A stretch of 54,101 bases of DNA from an uncultured Verrucomicrobiales bacterium (GCA_937930235.1 CALGLJ010000137.1:1-54101), one strand, 5' to 3'. Counted from the first letter of the stretch, positions 8,071 to 17,740 are shown. Notes: generated by a model not told the origin, from the letters alone. Translations and numbers: made by a program.

Positions 8071-9812
8071 ATTGGCTTCTCACCAATCCCACCGGACTCT
8101 GGGCACTCCTGGGAGTTCCAGCCTTGGTGATCATCCATTATCTTCAACGCCAATCGCGGACGCTCCCCATCAGCACCCTTTTTCTCTTAGAACAATCCAA
8201 ACTGGAATCCGCCGCGGGGCGTCGCTTCGACCGCTTCACTCATTCCGTGCCCTTTTGGTTACAGCTCCTCGCGATCCTTCTTCTCACCTGGATTCTGGTC
8301 CAGCCACGCCAAATCAAATCTCAGTCGACCCAACGCATCGCCATCGTTCTCGACTCGTCAGCATCGATGCAAGTGTTTCATAAAACGCTGCCAAAAATCA
8401 TCGAAGAGCATCTTCCGACCCTGGCCGGAAATGCTCAAAATTTAGAATTTCTGATCCTCGAATCCGCTCCAGATCGACCACGAATCTATCAGGGAGATTC
8501 GCAAGCTGATTTAAAAAAAGCCCTACTCATTTGGAAACCGACGAGCGGGACAATCGATCCAAGCTCCGCTCTTCGTCTCGCTCGTGAACTCGTGGAAGCG
8601 GAAGGTCACGTGATCTATCTCACCGATACTCCACTCGAAAATTTACCCTTTGGCGCCAGCCTCCTTGCAGTAGGTCATCCGATTGAAAATTGTGGTTTTA
8701 CCGGAATCACATACGAGGAAAAAGAAGGCGCTCTCATCTGGCGAGCCCTCATTCGAAATTACGGTCAAACTACGCAAACACGAGAATGGTTCCTTGAAAC
8801 AAGTGAAAAAAAACGCACGCAACCAAAAACCATCACCCTCGCTCCCGGAGAAATGCTTCCCTTACAGGGAAAATTTCCAGATCAAGAAACTTGGGGAATT
8901 CTCCATCTCACCGAAGATGAATTTTTACTTGATGACACGCTCGCGATGAGGCGCCCCAAAGAGAAAACCTTACTCTTTGAATACTCTCCCGCAGAAAAAT
9001 CGGCCTCGCTTGCTCAGAAAATGCTCGCAGCCTTCGCCCCGCTCCAACATTCAGAAAAAACGGGAGAAGCTGACCTCACTCTTCTCGCGCTCAAGTCGAA
9101 CTCAAAGACATTCCCCGAGATTCCTGCCATCATCATTTTAGATGAAGAAAAAAAACCTGAGGCCTTTCTCAAAGGTGGAATCGTGACCAAAAAACATTCC
9201 TTAATGGATGGGCTGAACTGGCAGCCTCTCCTCATTCGGAAAAGCCAGCACCTGCCATCGAACCACTCTGATGAAGTCCTACTCTGGCAGGGAGAACAGG
9301 CACTCATATTTTTACGTGGTGAAAATCAACTCGTCTTCAACTTTGACCTCACCCTCTCCAATGCCCTCAAACTCCCTGCAACCGCAGTATTGCTCCACCG
9401 CTTTTGCACTCGCCTTCAGCAAAAGAAAATCGGTCCCGAAAGCATGACCCTCGACACGGGACAGATGATCACCATCAGGGCACACGACGGACTTCCTCTG
9501 GAAGCCATCGCCACCACCCACACGGGAAAAGAAACTCGAAGCTCACTCGAAAACACCTCTTTCAAAACTCCCTCAGAACCTGGATTTTTGGCCATTTCTC
9601 AATCAGAAACCCCTCTGCTAAGTGCCGCCATTTGTTTCGCCGACACCCGAGAGGCTGACTTTCGCTCCTGTGATCGCAAGCAGACTCTTGACTCCTTAAA
9701 AGGCACAGCCATTCAGCGACATAGTCGACAAGATCGTCATTGGAGACTCTGGTTCATCCTCACCCTCATCGTGGTTCTTCTTTCCTGGAAATTTGTCAAT
9801 AAACGAAACTAA
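8067..9812 (+). CDS. BatA/VWA domain membrane protein
   Basis: This 581-residue protein starts with the BatA-type N-terminal membrane region: NPTGLWALLGVPALVIIHYL (about 7-26) and a second helix at about 61-79. A VWA domain follows with an intact MIDAS motif DSSAS at 96-100. The middle is extracytoplasmic and the C-terminus has one more helix (about 560-577). It belongs to the aerotolerance-operon family (BatA/B), whose members work with MoxR and DUF58 proteins at the membrane. The start overlaps the DUF58 stop by ATGA. The next gene begins 5 bases after its stop, so it is firmly part of the operon. Confidence 0.85.
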   Translation: MNWLLTNPTGLWALLGVPALVIIHYLQRQSRTLPISTLFLLEQSKLESAAGRRFDRFTHSVPFWLQLLAILLLTWILVQPRQIKSQSTQRIAIVLDSSASMQVFHKTLPKIIEEHLPTLAGNAQNLEFLILESAPDRPRIYQGDSQADLKKALLIWKPTSGTIDPSSALRLARELVEAEGHVIYLTDTPLENLPFGASLLAVGHPIENCGFTGITYEEKEGALIWRALIRNYGQTTQTREWFLETSEKKRTQPKTITLAPGEMLPLQGKFPDQETWGILHLTEDEFLLDDTLAMRRPKEKTLLFEYSPAEKSASLAQKMLAAFAPLQHSEKTGEADLTLLALKSNSKTFPEIPAIIILDEEKKPEAFLKGGIVTKKHSLMDGLNWQPLLIRKSQHLPSNHSDEVLLWQGEQALIFLRGENQLVFNFDLTLSNALKLPATAVLLHRFCTRLQQKKIGPESMTLDTGQMITIRAHDGLPLEAIATTHTGKETRSSLENTSFKTPSEPGFLAISQSETPLLSAAICFADTREADFRSCDRKQTLDSLKGTAIQRHSRQDRHWRLWFILTLIVVLLSWKFVNKRN

Positions 9813-9817
9813 GGCAC

Positions 9818-12487
9818 ATGCAGTTGAATTCACCAGAATGGTTTTTCCTGATTCCCGCGCTCGCGGTGGTTGGATTTCTGTGGCGCACGCTCCAGCTCTG
9901 GAAACCTCTTCGCATCATCATTCTCTTGGGAATTGTCCTCCTCCTTGCTGATCCCACATTCTCGAAATTAAAAAATAGTTTAGACCTCTGGGTCTTACTC
10001 GATCGCTCCGAATCAACCGAAGACCTCATCGATAAAAGCCTCCCGGAATGGCGACGCCTCCTCGAATCATCAAAGCTCGAAGACGACGACCGCCTCCGCA
10101 TTCTTGACTATGCCTCCGAAGTGAGCGAACAGGGAACAGGAGAAACATCCGTCTTTACCGGAAGCAGAAGACTCACTCGCACCAAACTCGCTCTCGATAC
10201 CGTCCTCGCGCTGGCTCCCAAAGATCGACCGTCGCGAGTTCTTCTCTTTACTGACGGCTACAGCACGGAGCCTTTAGCAGATACGACGGACAAACTGCGT
10301 GAACAAGGAATTCCTGTTGATTATCGACTCATTCGAGATGCCATCGCAGACGACTTTCGAGTGGCTCGCATCGAGATGCCAGCCCGCTCTCAAATTGCCG
10401 AGCCATTCGTCTTGGGCATTACCGTCCAAGGCCATACCGACACCACTATTCCCCTCGAGGTTTATCGTGGGAGTGAACGCATCACAGAAACAGAAATCAC
10501 ACTCACAAAAGGCGTGGGTAAGATCGAATTTACCGATCGTCTCGTTCGTCCTGGATCGCATCAATATCGAGTCCACATTTCTCCTAAAACAGATGCTTAT
10601 CCGGGAAATAATCATGCCGAACGATGGATCGATATCACCGGGGGGCCTCGGATTCTTCTGGTGACAAAATACCCGGACGATCCCTTGGCAAAGTCTCTCC
10701 AGACGCAAGGCTTCACGGTCGATCTCATCACCAAATTAGAAGAACTGCACCAAGGGCAACTCAGTGGAGCGCGGGCCTGCATTCTCAATAACGTGCCTGC
10801 CTTTGAAATCCCCACAGATTTTTTACACTCTCTCGATTTTTTTGTGAGAGAACAAGGAGGCGGCTTCCTCATGGTGGGGGGGCAACAATCATTCGGAGCA
10901 GGAGGATATTTTCAATCGTCCATCGATGAGTTGTTACCAGTCTCCATGGAGTTAAAAAATGAGCATCGCAAACTCTCCGTCGCACTTGCCATTGTCATGG
11001 ATCGCTCGGGTTCGATGGGTGTCAATGTTGGGGCTGGCAAACTCACCAAGATGGATCTCGCAAACCAAGGAGCAGCGAGCGCCATTGAACTCCTTTCCCC
11101 CATGGATTACATCACCGTCTACGCCGTAGACAGTGAGCCTCACCGTATCATCCCCCTCACTCAGATCCGAAATGGACATGAAGTATTGATGAAACGAGTG
11201 AAAAAGATTCGCTCCCAAGGTGGCGGAATCTATGTCTACAACGGCCTCGCTGCGGCATGGGACGAGTTGAGTAAATCTCCGGCTGGAACAAAGCACATCA
11301 TCCTCTTTTCAGATGCGGCAGACTCGGAACAACCGGGAAAATATCGTCAACTCATTCGAGAAATCACCGATGCCAATGGCACCATCTCGGTCATTGGGTT
11401 GGGCTCAAAAAGCGACCCTGATGCCGCCCTGCTCAAAGAAATTTCGGAGCTCGGCATGGGAAGGATCTTTTACACGAATCGCCCCATGGAGATTCCCAAA
11501 ATTTTCGCGCAAGAAACCGTCACCATCGCCCGCTCCGCCTTTATTGAAGAACCAGTTTCCACTCAGGCGACAGGCCAATGGGGTGAAATCTCTCCCACTC
11601 CTCTCCCGTGGCTTTCACAGGTGGATGGTTATAATCTCTCTTATCTACGACCAGATTCCACTGGCTCTTTACTTTCTAAAGACGACTATCTCGCCCCTCT
11701 CGTTGCACATGCTCGGCGCGGAGTGGGACGCACCGCAGCCGTCTCTTTTCCCCTTGGTGGTGACTACTCGACCCTGACTAGAAATTGGCCCAAATATGGC
11801 GACTTCACTCAGACTCTGGCGCGTTGGTTGATGGGATCTGAATTACCTCCCGGCTTGGGTTTGAAACATCGCTTAGAAGGGACTCGGCTCACTTTAGACC
11901 TTCTTTACGATCCTGAAGAATGGGCGGAGCGGATGGCCACTCACCCTCCCCGAATTAAAATCATTGAAGGAGATGCGCAGAGCGTACCTTACGAGCTCTC
12001 ATGGAAGAGGATTTCTCCCGGTCATTTTTCCCTCACCCGCGATCTTGAAGAAGGGACCGTTATTCGAGGAGTCGTGCAGGTGCGTTCCCACGCGCTCCCC
12101 TTTGGCCCTCTCGTAGTCGGCTCTGCTTCGGAGTGGGCGTTTGGCTCAGACCGAGTGGCAGAACTTCGCCATACCTCAGCTGTCAGTGGCGGACGGGCCC
12201 TGACGGACCTATCTCAAGCTTGGCTTCGCCCTCCAGGAACCAGTGATCGTTCAATCCGGGTGCCCTTGACCCTCTTGGTCTTCTTCCTGATTTTACTCGA
12301 TGCTCTCGTGACCCGTATGGGCTGGAAGCTCCCCCAATTCGGAGCAAGAACTTCCCAACAAATGCACACTCCTCCGGTGCCAACTCCCCAAACATCGCCT
12401 CCTCTCGCGGAGCCAATCACGGAAGAACCGCCGGTCTCATCGCAAGCGCGGAAATCTCGCTATTCTCGGGCCAAAGATCGTAAATGA
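9818..12487 (+). CDS. Large VWA / glutamine amidotransferase-like membrane protein
   Basis: This 889-residue protein is the last of the MoxR operon. Two N-terminal helices (about 8-24 and 31-46) precede a first VWA-like segment with DRSES at 62-66. A GATase1-like module contains GGPRILLVTKYPDDPLAKSL and the glycine-rich GGGFLMVGGQQSFGAGGY. A second VWA domain has the MIDAS motif DRSGS at 395-399. A C-terminal helix (about 820-840) and a Pro/Thr-rich tail follow. Proteins of this layout are common beside MoxR and DUF58 in PVC bacteria and Bacteroidetes and probably act in the periplasm. No catalytic Cys-His-Glu triad is evident, so amidotransferase activity is unlikely. The function is unknown. 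Confidence 0.85.
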   Translation: MQLNSPEWFFLIPALAVVGFLWRTLQLWKPLRIIILLGIVLLLADPTFSKLKNSLDLWVLLDRSESTEDLIDKSLPEWRRLLESSKLEDDDRLRILDYASEVSEQGTGETSVFTGSRRLTRTKLALDTVLALAPKDRPSRVLLFTDGYSTEPLADTTDKLREQGIPVDYRLIRDAIADDFRVARIEMPARSQIAEPFVLGITVQGHTDTTIPLEVYRGSERITETEITLTKGVGKIEFTDRLVRPGSHQYRVHISPKTDAYPGNNHAERWIDITGGPRILLVTKYPDDPLAKSLQTQGFTVDLITKLEELHQGQLSGARACILNNVPAFEIPTDFLHSLDFFVREQGGGFLMVGGQQSFGAGGYFQSSIDELLPVSMELKNEHRKLSVALAIVMDRSGSMGVNVGAGKLTKMDLANQGAASAIELLSPMDYITVYAVDSEPHRIIPLTQIRNGHEVLMKRVKKIRSQGGGIYVYNGLAAAWDELSKSPAGTKHIILFSDAADSEQPGKYRQLIREITDANGTISVIGLGSKSDPDAALLKEISELGMGRIFYTNRPMEIPKIFAQETVTIARSAFIEEPVSTQATGQWGEISPTPLPWLSQVDGYNLSYLRPDSTGSLLSKDDYLAPLVAHARRGVGRTAAVSFPLGGDYSTLTRNWPKYGDFTQTLARWLMGSELPPGLGLKHRLEGTRLTLDLLYDPEEWAERMATHPPRIKIIEGDAQSVPYELSWKRISPGHFSLTRDLEEGTVIRGVVQVRSHALPFGPLVVGSASEWAFGSDRVAELRHTSAVSGGRALTDLSQAWLRPPGTSDRSIRVPLTLLVFFLILLDALVTRMGWKLPQFGARTSQQMHTPPVPTPQTSPPLAEPITEEPPVSSQARKSRYSRAKDRK

Positions 12488-12527
12488 GAAGCTTGTCGGA
12501 TGCACTAGCTCATCTAATGTTTGCTCT

Positions 12528-13574
12528 ATGACGAACGACGAATTACGCGCGCTTCTTTCCCAGGTCAAATACCCTGGCTTTTCCCGAGATATTGTTTCCT
12601 TTGGCCTCGTCAAAGGAATGGATGTTTCTGATGGCGTAGCGCAGGTCCAACTCCAGATCCAAACGAAGGATCCCAACGTTCCCAAAACAATTTTTGAAGA
12701 ATGCCACCGCCTCTTAGACCCTCTCCTAGGTGGTCCTGAAAAAGTGAAAATCGAAATCGATATTCAGAGTCCTTCCGAGACTGGCCAAAATACCACAGGC
12801 GGCAATGCCATCCCAGGGGTGAAACGCATCATCGCCGTTGGCTCCGGTAAGGGTGGCGTTGGGAAATCCACCGTCTCCTCCAACCTCGCAGTCGCGCTTT
12901 CAAAACAGGGCCTCAAAGTCGGTCTGTTAGATTGTGATCTTTATGGTCCTTCGGTCCCTTTGATGATGGGAGTGCCGCACCACCAACCGAATGCCGATTC
13001 AAATGACCGCATTCTCCCCATCGAAGCGCATGGCTTAAAATTAATGTCCATGGGCTTCCTCCTCAGTGATGACTCCCCGGTCATTGTTCGAGGCCCCTTA
13101 GCGAATCGTTATACGCAGCAATTTCTCAATCAAGTGGCTTGGGGTGAGCTCGACGTTCTTGTTCTCGACCTTCCTCCAGGCACTGGTGATATTCAACTCA
13201 CGCTCGTTCAGACCGTCACTATTGATGGGGCGATCATTGTCACGACTCCCCAGGAGGTCGCTATGATTGATGCCCGGAAGGCCGTCTCGATGTTTGCTAA
13301 AGTCAACGTTCCTATTCTTGGGCTCGTCGAGAATATGGCCTACTTCGACTGCGCCCACGGAGAACGCTATCACCTCTTCGGAGAAGGAGGAGCCCAACGT
13401 GAGTGTGACCGCTTGCAAGTTCCCCTTCTCGGCCGAATCCCCCTAGAGCCGGTGATTGGAAAGCGTTGCGATGGTGGCGAACCCGTCGCCCTCTTGAGTC
13501 CCTCGGAGTCAAAAGTTTCCGCAGCTTTTCACGATACGGTCTCCGCGCTTCTCAAGCATGTCAGCGGAGAGTGA
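12528..13574 (+). CDS. mrp: Mrp/NBP35-family iron-sulfur cluster carrier ATPase
   Basis: This 348-residue cytosolic P-loop ATPase of the Mrp/ApbC family carries or transfers Fe-S clusters. The N-terminal MIP18 (DUF59) domain spans about 1-90. The deviant Walker A GSGKGGVGKST is at about 105-115, the switch region has DCDLYGPS and VLDLPPGTGD, and the family segment is VENMAYFDC. In most Mrp proteins a CxxC follows ENM at this point. Here the sequence reads FDCAHGERYH with only one Cys, so the usual bridging cluster site appears altered. It starts 40 bases after the MoxR operon and converges on the HAD gene. Confidence 0.92.
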   Translation: MTNDELRALLSQVKYPGFSRDIVSFGLVKGMDVSDGVAQVQLQIQTKDPNVPKTIFEECHRLLDPLLGGPEKVKIEIDIQSPSETGQNTTGGNAIPGVKRIIAVGSGKGGVGKSTVSSNLAVALSKQGLKVGLLDCDLYGPSVPLMMGVPHHQPNADSNDRILPIEAHGLKLMSMGFLLSDDSPVIVRGPLANRYTQQFLNQVAWGELDVLVLDLPPGTGDIQLTLVQTVTIDGAIIVTTPQEVAMIDARKAVSMFAKVNVPILGLVENMAYFDCAHGERYHLFGEGGAQRECDRLQVPLLGRIPLEPVIGKRCDGGEPVALLSPSESKVSAAFHDTVSALLKHVSGE

Positions 13575-13586
13575 ATCACTTTTCAC

Positions 13587-14198
13587 TTAATCTAAATGGA
13601 GGTGCGTTGGCACAAGAACCACTTCCATTCCCGCCTCACGCGCAGCTTCGATCCCCGCACGACCATCTTCAAAAACGACACAGTCTTCAGGTGCGACGCC
13701 CAGACGAGACGCGGCTTCGAGAAAAATATCAGGAGCAGGTTTTCCCTTGCTCACATCATCCGAGGTGACGACTTCATCAAACCAATCGGAAATCCCAAGG
13801 ATTTGCAGCGTCTTTTCCACCACCATGCGTGAACCACCGCTGGCAACTGCCATCGGGACTTGACCACGATGCTCGCGAGCAAATTCAGAAACCTCTTCGA
13901 TGAGTTCCACTTCTTGCTCCAAGATGGCGAGCAAATGCCGCCTCTTACTCATCGCGACTGCGTCTGGATCAAGATGCAAACCCTGCTCGCCGTTCAGAAT
14001 TTTTACGATGTCACGTGTTGGCCGTCCTCCCATGGCATAAAACACATCTTCGGGAAAAACAGAAGGAGCGCCGTGCTCTTCTAACGCCTTACACCATGCT
14101 TTGAAATGCACTGGCATGGAGTCGGCTAATGTTCCATCAAGATCAAAGATGAGTGCGGCAAAGTCGGATTCTGGATAGTCGATGGTCAAATTGCTCAT
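13587..14198 (-). CDS. HAD-superfamily phosphatase, YqaB/beta-phosphoglucomutase-like
   Basis: This 203-residue HAD hydrolase acts on a small phosphorylated substrate. Motif I is DLDGTLADS with nucleophile Asp19 and acid/base Asp21. Motif II is SGGSR, the motif III Lys lies in SKGKPAPDIF, and motif IV is VVFEDGRAGIEAA. The cap region MPVHFKAWCKALEEHG closely resembles the fructose-1-phosphatase YqaB, more than true beta-phosphoglucomutase. ATG 14198 gives a family-like N-terminus; an in-frame start at 14243 would add 15 unsupported residues. Its 3' end faces mrp with 12 bases between. It is co-directional with the upstream sugar pyrophosphorylase, suggesting sugar-phosphate metabolism. Confidence 0.85.
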   Translation of the reverse strand: MSNLTIDYPESDFAALIFDLDGTLADSMPVHFKAWCKALEEHGAPSVFPEDVFYAMGGRPTRDIVKILNGEQGLHLDPDAVAMSKRRHLLAILEQEVELIEEVSEFAREHRGQVPMAVASGGSRMVVEKTLQILGISDWFDEVVTSDDVSKGKPAPDIFLEAASRLGVAPEDCVVFEDGRAGIEAAREAGMEVVLVPTHLHLD

Positions 14199-14258
14199 AA
14201 AGCCATGCGGAAATGAGGCAAAGCAGCTCATCGCGCAAGTCACAAAATTTGCAATGAT

Positions 14259-15656
14259 TCATTCATCCCCAAAAATGATTTTCTCACCATTCACAAAGAC
14301 CCGCTCTTCAATGATCATCGGCTGATCACTCGGATTCAAAAAAGAGACGACTCCTTGAATCACGACCTTTTCAGAAAAGCGGACCGGCCCTTCCACCATG
14401 AGATGATCCGCCTGCAGGAGTGATGGCACTCCCAAGTCCTTGAGAGAATCAACAAACTTATATTCACTCGATAAAGATACGACCGGCGGAATGCCTTCCC
14501 GTTCTGATGCGAGCTCAATCTTCCCGCCCTCTCGTAACTCATACGCATCAGAACGCAGGGCGAGCAGATCTCCCGTTGTCTTCACGGGAGCGAAGCGACT
14601 TCGAGGAACATGAATCGCTCGCGCTCCTTCAAAACACTCAATGGCAGCCCCCATCGCTTGCTCAAGTTGATAGACCGCCGGGGATTCTTTATCTCGCGGG
14701 TCCACTGTTTTGGAGTTCTTTATGACGGGAAGTGGAAGCACCCCATCGTTTGCCTCCATCTCTTCCTTGAGCGCTTCTAAGTTCAACCAAATGTTATTGG
14801 TATTAAAATAACGATGGCGTTCAATATTCTGAAAGGCGGTAAGATCGCTCTCGGGACATTGGGCGATCTCTCGTAAAATGAGCCGTTGATCTTCTTTTCG
14901 AATCGCAAGGTGTCCCCCTTTGCGGTCGGCCTCAGTCCGTCGTGTGACTTCCATTAAAAAAGGCGCGCCACTGTTTGCGAAATAACTGAGTAAGGTAGGA
15001 TCTAAGACCGCTCCAAGATTGTCACTATTCGAGAGAAACGCATAGCGGATGCCCTCATTCAAGAGGCGCTCCAGCCAACCACTTCCCGCAAGGGAAGGGT
15101 ACACATCTCCGTGCCCCGGTGGACACCATTCTAAATCAGGACTCGCTGGCCAAGAAATCGGCTCTCCCGTCTCTTGGCTCAATTTGGGAGCCCAATTCTG
15201 CATGAGCTCGAATTCAGAAGCATCTCCAATCTCAGCGACCGCTCCAGCGAGGTATTTTTTCGTATCTTCACTCGTGGCCTCGCTATTCATCAAAAGAAAG
15301 CGAACCTTTTTGCCTGTGTCTTCTCGCAAAGCCGAGACCTGCCCCACCATCAAATCAAGAAAAGTCACCCCAGGTCGCACCTCTAAAAGACTCTTCACTT
15401 GCTCAAGCCCCATACTTGTCCCAAGGCCCCCATTGAGCTTAATGGTGACGGTTTGCTCCACTAATTCCGAATCGAATATTTTCTGAATAGGAAGTGATTC
15501 ATAATCTGGAATATTGCTTGCCGCCTCCAGAGTGGATTCTGCAATCAAACCACTCGCTCCATCCTGCATCAATGAGTGCGCTCTTTCGAAGGATCGGATC
15601 GCCGTTTCCATGACCCCATGCACTTCCATTTTTTCACGAATCTGTGTCTCTCGCAT
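14259..15656 (-). CDS. UTP--glucose-1-phosphate uridylyltransferase, UDPGP (eukaryote-like) family
   Basis: This enzyme makes a UDP-sugar from UTP and a sugar 1-phosphate, normally UDP-glucose. It has 465 residues, in the range of the UGP2-type family rather than bacterial GalU (about 300). The nucleotide-binding motif KLNGGLGTSMG lies at about 73-83. SEATSEDTKKYL, the Gly-rich PPGHGDVYPSL and NTNNIWLNLEAL are further family landmarks, and the C-terminal part is a left-handed beta-helix-like region. The ATG at 15656 has no Shine-Dalgarno. It is followed after 60 bases by the HAD phosphatase, probably co-transcribed. Substrate choice among glucose, galactose or GlcNAc 1-phosphates cannot be settled here. 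Confidence 0.87.
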   Translation of the reverse strand: MRETQIREKMEVHGVMETAIRSFERAHSLMQDGASGLIAESTLEAASNIPDYESLPIQKIFDSELVEQTVTIKLNGGLGTSMGLEQVKSLLEVRPGVTFLDLMVGQVSALREDTGKKVRFLLMNSEATSEDTKKYLAGAVAEIGDASEFELMQNWAPKLSQETGEPISWPASPDLEWCPPGHGDVYPSLAGSGWLERLLNEGIRYAFLSNSDNLGAVLDPTLLSYFANSGAPFLMEVTRRTEADRKGGHLAIRKEDQRLILREIAQCPESDLTAFQNIERHRYFNTNNIWLNLEALKEEMEANDGVLPLPVIKNSKTVDPRDKESPAVYQLEQAMGAAIECFEGARAIHVPRSRFAPVKTTGDLLALRSDAYELREGGKIELASEREGIPPVVSLSSEYKFVDSLKDLGVPSLLQADHLMVEGPVRFSEKVVIQGVVSFLNPSDQPMIIEERVFVNGEKIIFGDE

Positions 15657-15820
15657 ATTCTACTTATGAAATAAGGTTTCATCAGGGTGAGGCCAAGCTT
15701 TCTTCACTCGATCTCTCCAGTCAGCATCGCACCCAGGGTGACATGAATCTCACTCATGGGTATTGGTATGGAAAATGCTTTTCATTTTTTTGAGAAACGC
15801 GCACATTTCATGCCATTCAC

Positions 15821-17227
15821 ATGGCTGATGTTGCATTATCCCAATCTCTCTCTCAGCAACAGACGCTGGCGCCACAAATGCGCCAAAGCCTAGAGATTCT
15901 CCAGGCTAATACCTTAGAACTCAATCAACTGCTCAATCAAGCGCTGGAAATCAACCCAGTTTTAGAAAACCAAACTGAGAGTGAATCATTCGACGAGATC
16001 ATTGAAGATGAGATCATTGATCCTGATGCGACGGATGACTGGCAGGAGAGTTACGATGACGATTTACGGGAGCTCCGCATCCTAGAGCGCCGGACCAACG
16101 GGACTGACCATGATGCGGCAGAAAAGAGAGAGCACTTCCATAACTCCCTCGTCGCTCCTGAGAGTCTGCAATCTCACTTGACCCAACAGATTGTCGAAAG
16201 CGGCTTCAGCGATGAACTTCGCAATGACGCGCTTCTCGTCATCAGCAACCTGACAGATCATGGCTACCTCGACGGCACGCTGGAAGAATTAGCAATCTCG
16301 CTGCAAATCCCCATAGATCGACTAGATGAAGGGCTGGCCCTAATTCAAACAATGGATCCTCCGGGAGTTGGCGCGATTGATTTACAGGACTGCCTCCTGC
16401 TACAACTCGAACGCATGGGGCTGGGCCAATCTCTGGAAGCCCGCATCGTCTCAGATCATCTCAAAGAATTTTCCCGGAACCATTTCCCGCAAATCGCCCG
16501 CGCCATGCATATTTCCGTGGAAGCGATCGTGGAAGCGGCCGAGCACATCCGCACCTTGGATCCTTCTCCGGGTTCTCGATTTTTAAGTGGAGGGAATCCT
16601 TATGTCATGGCTGATGTAAAAATCACCCCCGGTGATATTGACGAATGGGAGGTGGAACTTACGGGAAGCTATCTTCCACGAATACGCATTAATAGTGACT
16701 ACAAGGAGATGCTGACAAATTCGTCAGACGATAAAAAAACACGTAACTACCTCCGAAACCACATTCGCGATGGCCGTGCTATCATCCGCGCCGTTGATCA
16801 ACGGCAGGAAACAATTCTCGCGATTGCGCGCGAGATCATTTCCCGCCAAAAGCCATTTTTAGAAAAAGGCACCCGTTTTTTAAAACCCATGACGATGAAT
16901 GACATCGCAGAAATCATCGGAGTCCACCCCACCACCGTATCACGCGCTGTCGCAGGAAAGTATATCGACACCCCACACGGGCTCATGGAAATGCGAAAAT
17001 TCTTCGCCACCGGCTATCAAACCTCAGACGGGGAAGATGTCTCCAATGAAGCGGTCCGAGAAGCCTTACAAGATCTGATCTCCGCAGAAGATGCGGAAAA
17101 ACCACTTGCCGACTCGAAACTAGAAAAACTCCTGAAAGAGCAGGGCATCCAAGTAGCTCGCAGGACGGTGGCCAAATATCGAGAGCAGATGGGAATTCTC
17201 CCCTCACATCTTCGAAAGAAATTTTAG
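15821..17227 (+). CDS. rpoN: RNA polymerase sigma-54 factor
   Basis: This is sigma-54, which directs RNA polymerase to -24/-12 promoters and needs enhancer-binding ATPases. The 468 residues carry all three regions: the Gln-rich activator-interacting N-terminus (QSLSQQQTLAPQMRQSLEIL), an acidic linker and core-binding domain (about 55-330), the helix-turn-helix MNDIAEIIGVHPTTVSRAV, and the RpoN box ARRTVAKYRE at 446-455. No enhancer-binding activator is encoded nearby. The 164 bases upstream contain no confident promoter. A strong inverted repeat lies 25 bases downstream. Confidence 0.95.
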   Translation: MADVALSQSLSQQQTLAPQMRQSLEILQANTLELNQLLNQALEINPVLENQTESESFDEIIEDEIIDPDATDDWQESYDDDLRELRILERRTNGTDHDAAEKREHFHNSLVAPESLQSHLTQQIVESGFSDELRNDALLVISNLTDHGYLDGTLEELAISLQIPIDRLDEGLALIQTMDPPGVGAIDLQDCLLLQLERMGLGQSLEARIVSDHLKEFSRNHFPQIARAMHISVEAIVEAAEHIRTLDPSPGSRFLSGGNPYVMADVKITPGDIDEWEVELTGSYLPRIRINSDYKEMLTNSSDDKKTRNYLRNHIRDGRAIIRAVDQRQETILAIAREIISRQKPFLEKGTRFLKPMTMNDIAEIIGVHPTTVSRAVAGKYIDTPHGLMEMRKFFATGYQTSDGEDVSNEAVREALQDLISAEDAEKPLADSKLEKLLKEQGIQVARRTVAKYREQMGILPSHLRKKF

Positions 17228-17252
17228 AGCAACTTCGGATTCGCGCACAAAA

Positions 17253-17283
17253 AAACGATTTCTCATTGAGCGAGAAATCGTTT
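17253..17283. terminator. Bidirectional intrinsic terminator between rpoN and bactofilin
   Basis: A perfect 12-bp inverted repeat (AAACGATTTCTC / GAGAAATCGTTT) encloses a 7-base loop. Seven A residues at 17249-17255 give a T-tract when read on the minus strand, so it best terminates the bactofilin gene. It also lies just after the rpoN stop. The genes are convergent, which fits a shared terminator. Confidence 0.8.
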
Positions 17284-17309
17284 GGACAATTAGAAATTGT
17301 TCAGGAGCC

Positions 17310-17630
17310 TTAGCCGCCAATCTGAGTACTACCGGTCAGGCTCGCCCCCTCTTCCATATTCAAGGTCTTGGTCTTGATGTCGCCGTTGAGCTTGGACTTA
17401 TTTTTAAGCTCACAACGCTCTGACTCGATCGTTCCTTCCACTCGGCCATAGAGCTTCACTTCGCCAGCCTTGACATCGCCTTTGATATTCGCGTTCTCCC
17501 CGATGGTGATTTTCCCTTTATCAGAAGTGATTTCGCCATCGATCTTACCGTCGATGATCATGTCATTGGAAAACTTAATGGATCCGGTAATCTCGATCCC
17601 CTGTGCAAGAACATTAGTCGCATTTGCCAT
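17310..17630 (-). CDS. Bactofilin (polymer-forming cytoskeletal protein)
   Basis: Bactofilins polymerise without nucleotide and form scaffolds that localise envelope enzymes. This short protein (106 residues) is almost entirely the beta-helical bactofilin domain, with repeated strands such as GSIKFSNDMIIDGKIDGEI, GKITIGENANIKGDVKAGEV and KLYGRVEGTI. ATG 17630 gives MANATNVLAQGIEI. A longer in-frame start at 17723 would run into the divergent thiH promoter region and has non-family sequence, so it is rejected. It is one of three bactofilin-domain genes in this window and is monocistronic, ending at the hairpin at 17253-17283. Confidence 0.9.
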   Translation of the reverse strand: MANATNVLAQGIEITGSIKFSNDMIIDGKIDGEITSDKGKITIGENANIKGDVKAGEVKLYGRVEGTIESERCELKNKSKLNGDIKTKTLNMEEGASLTGSTQIGG

Positions 17631-17740
17631 AGCAGGGCCACTTGACCAGCTTTCACCAGATGTGGCAATTGTAATTTTCCTCTCGAATTTGAATCGAAAG
17701 GTTTTTGACAAATGAGCAAACAAGCCCGACCACTCTCTGC

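Noticed and set aside
15657-15820. Weak hairpin with T-tract (near 15765-15792) upstream of rpoN
   Set aside because: The stem is only five to seven A/T-rich pairs with a bulge. It is not convincing as a terminator or riboswitch.
17631-17723. N-terminal extension of the small bactofilin
   Set aside because: The extra 31 residues are non-family sequence and would extend into the divergent thiH upstream region.
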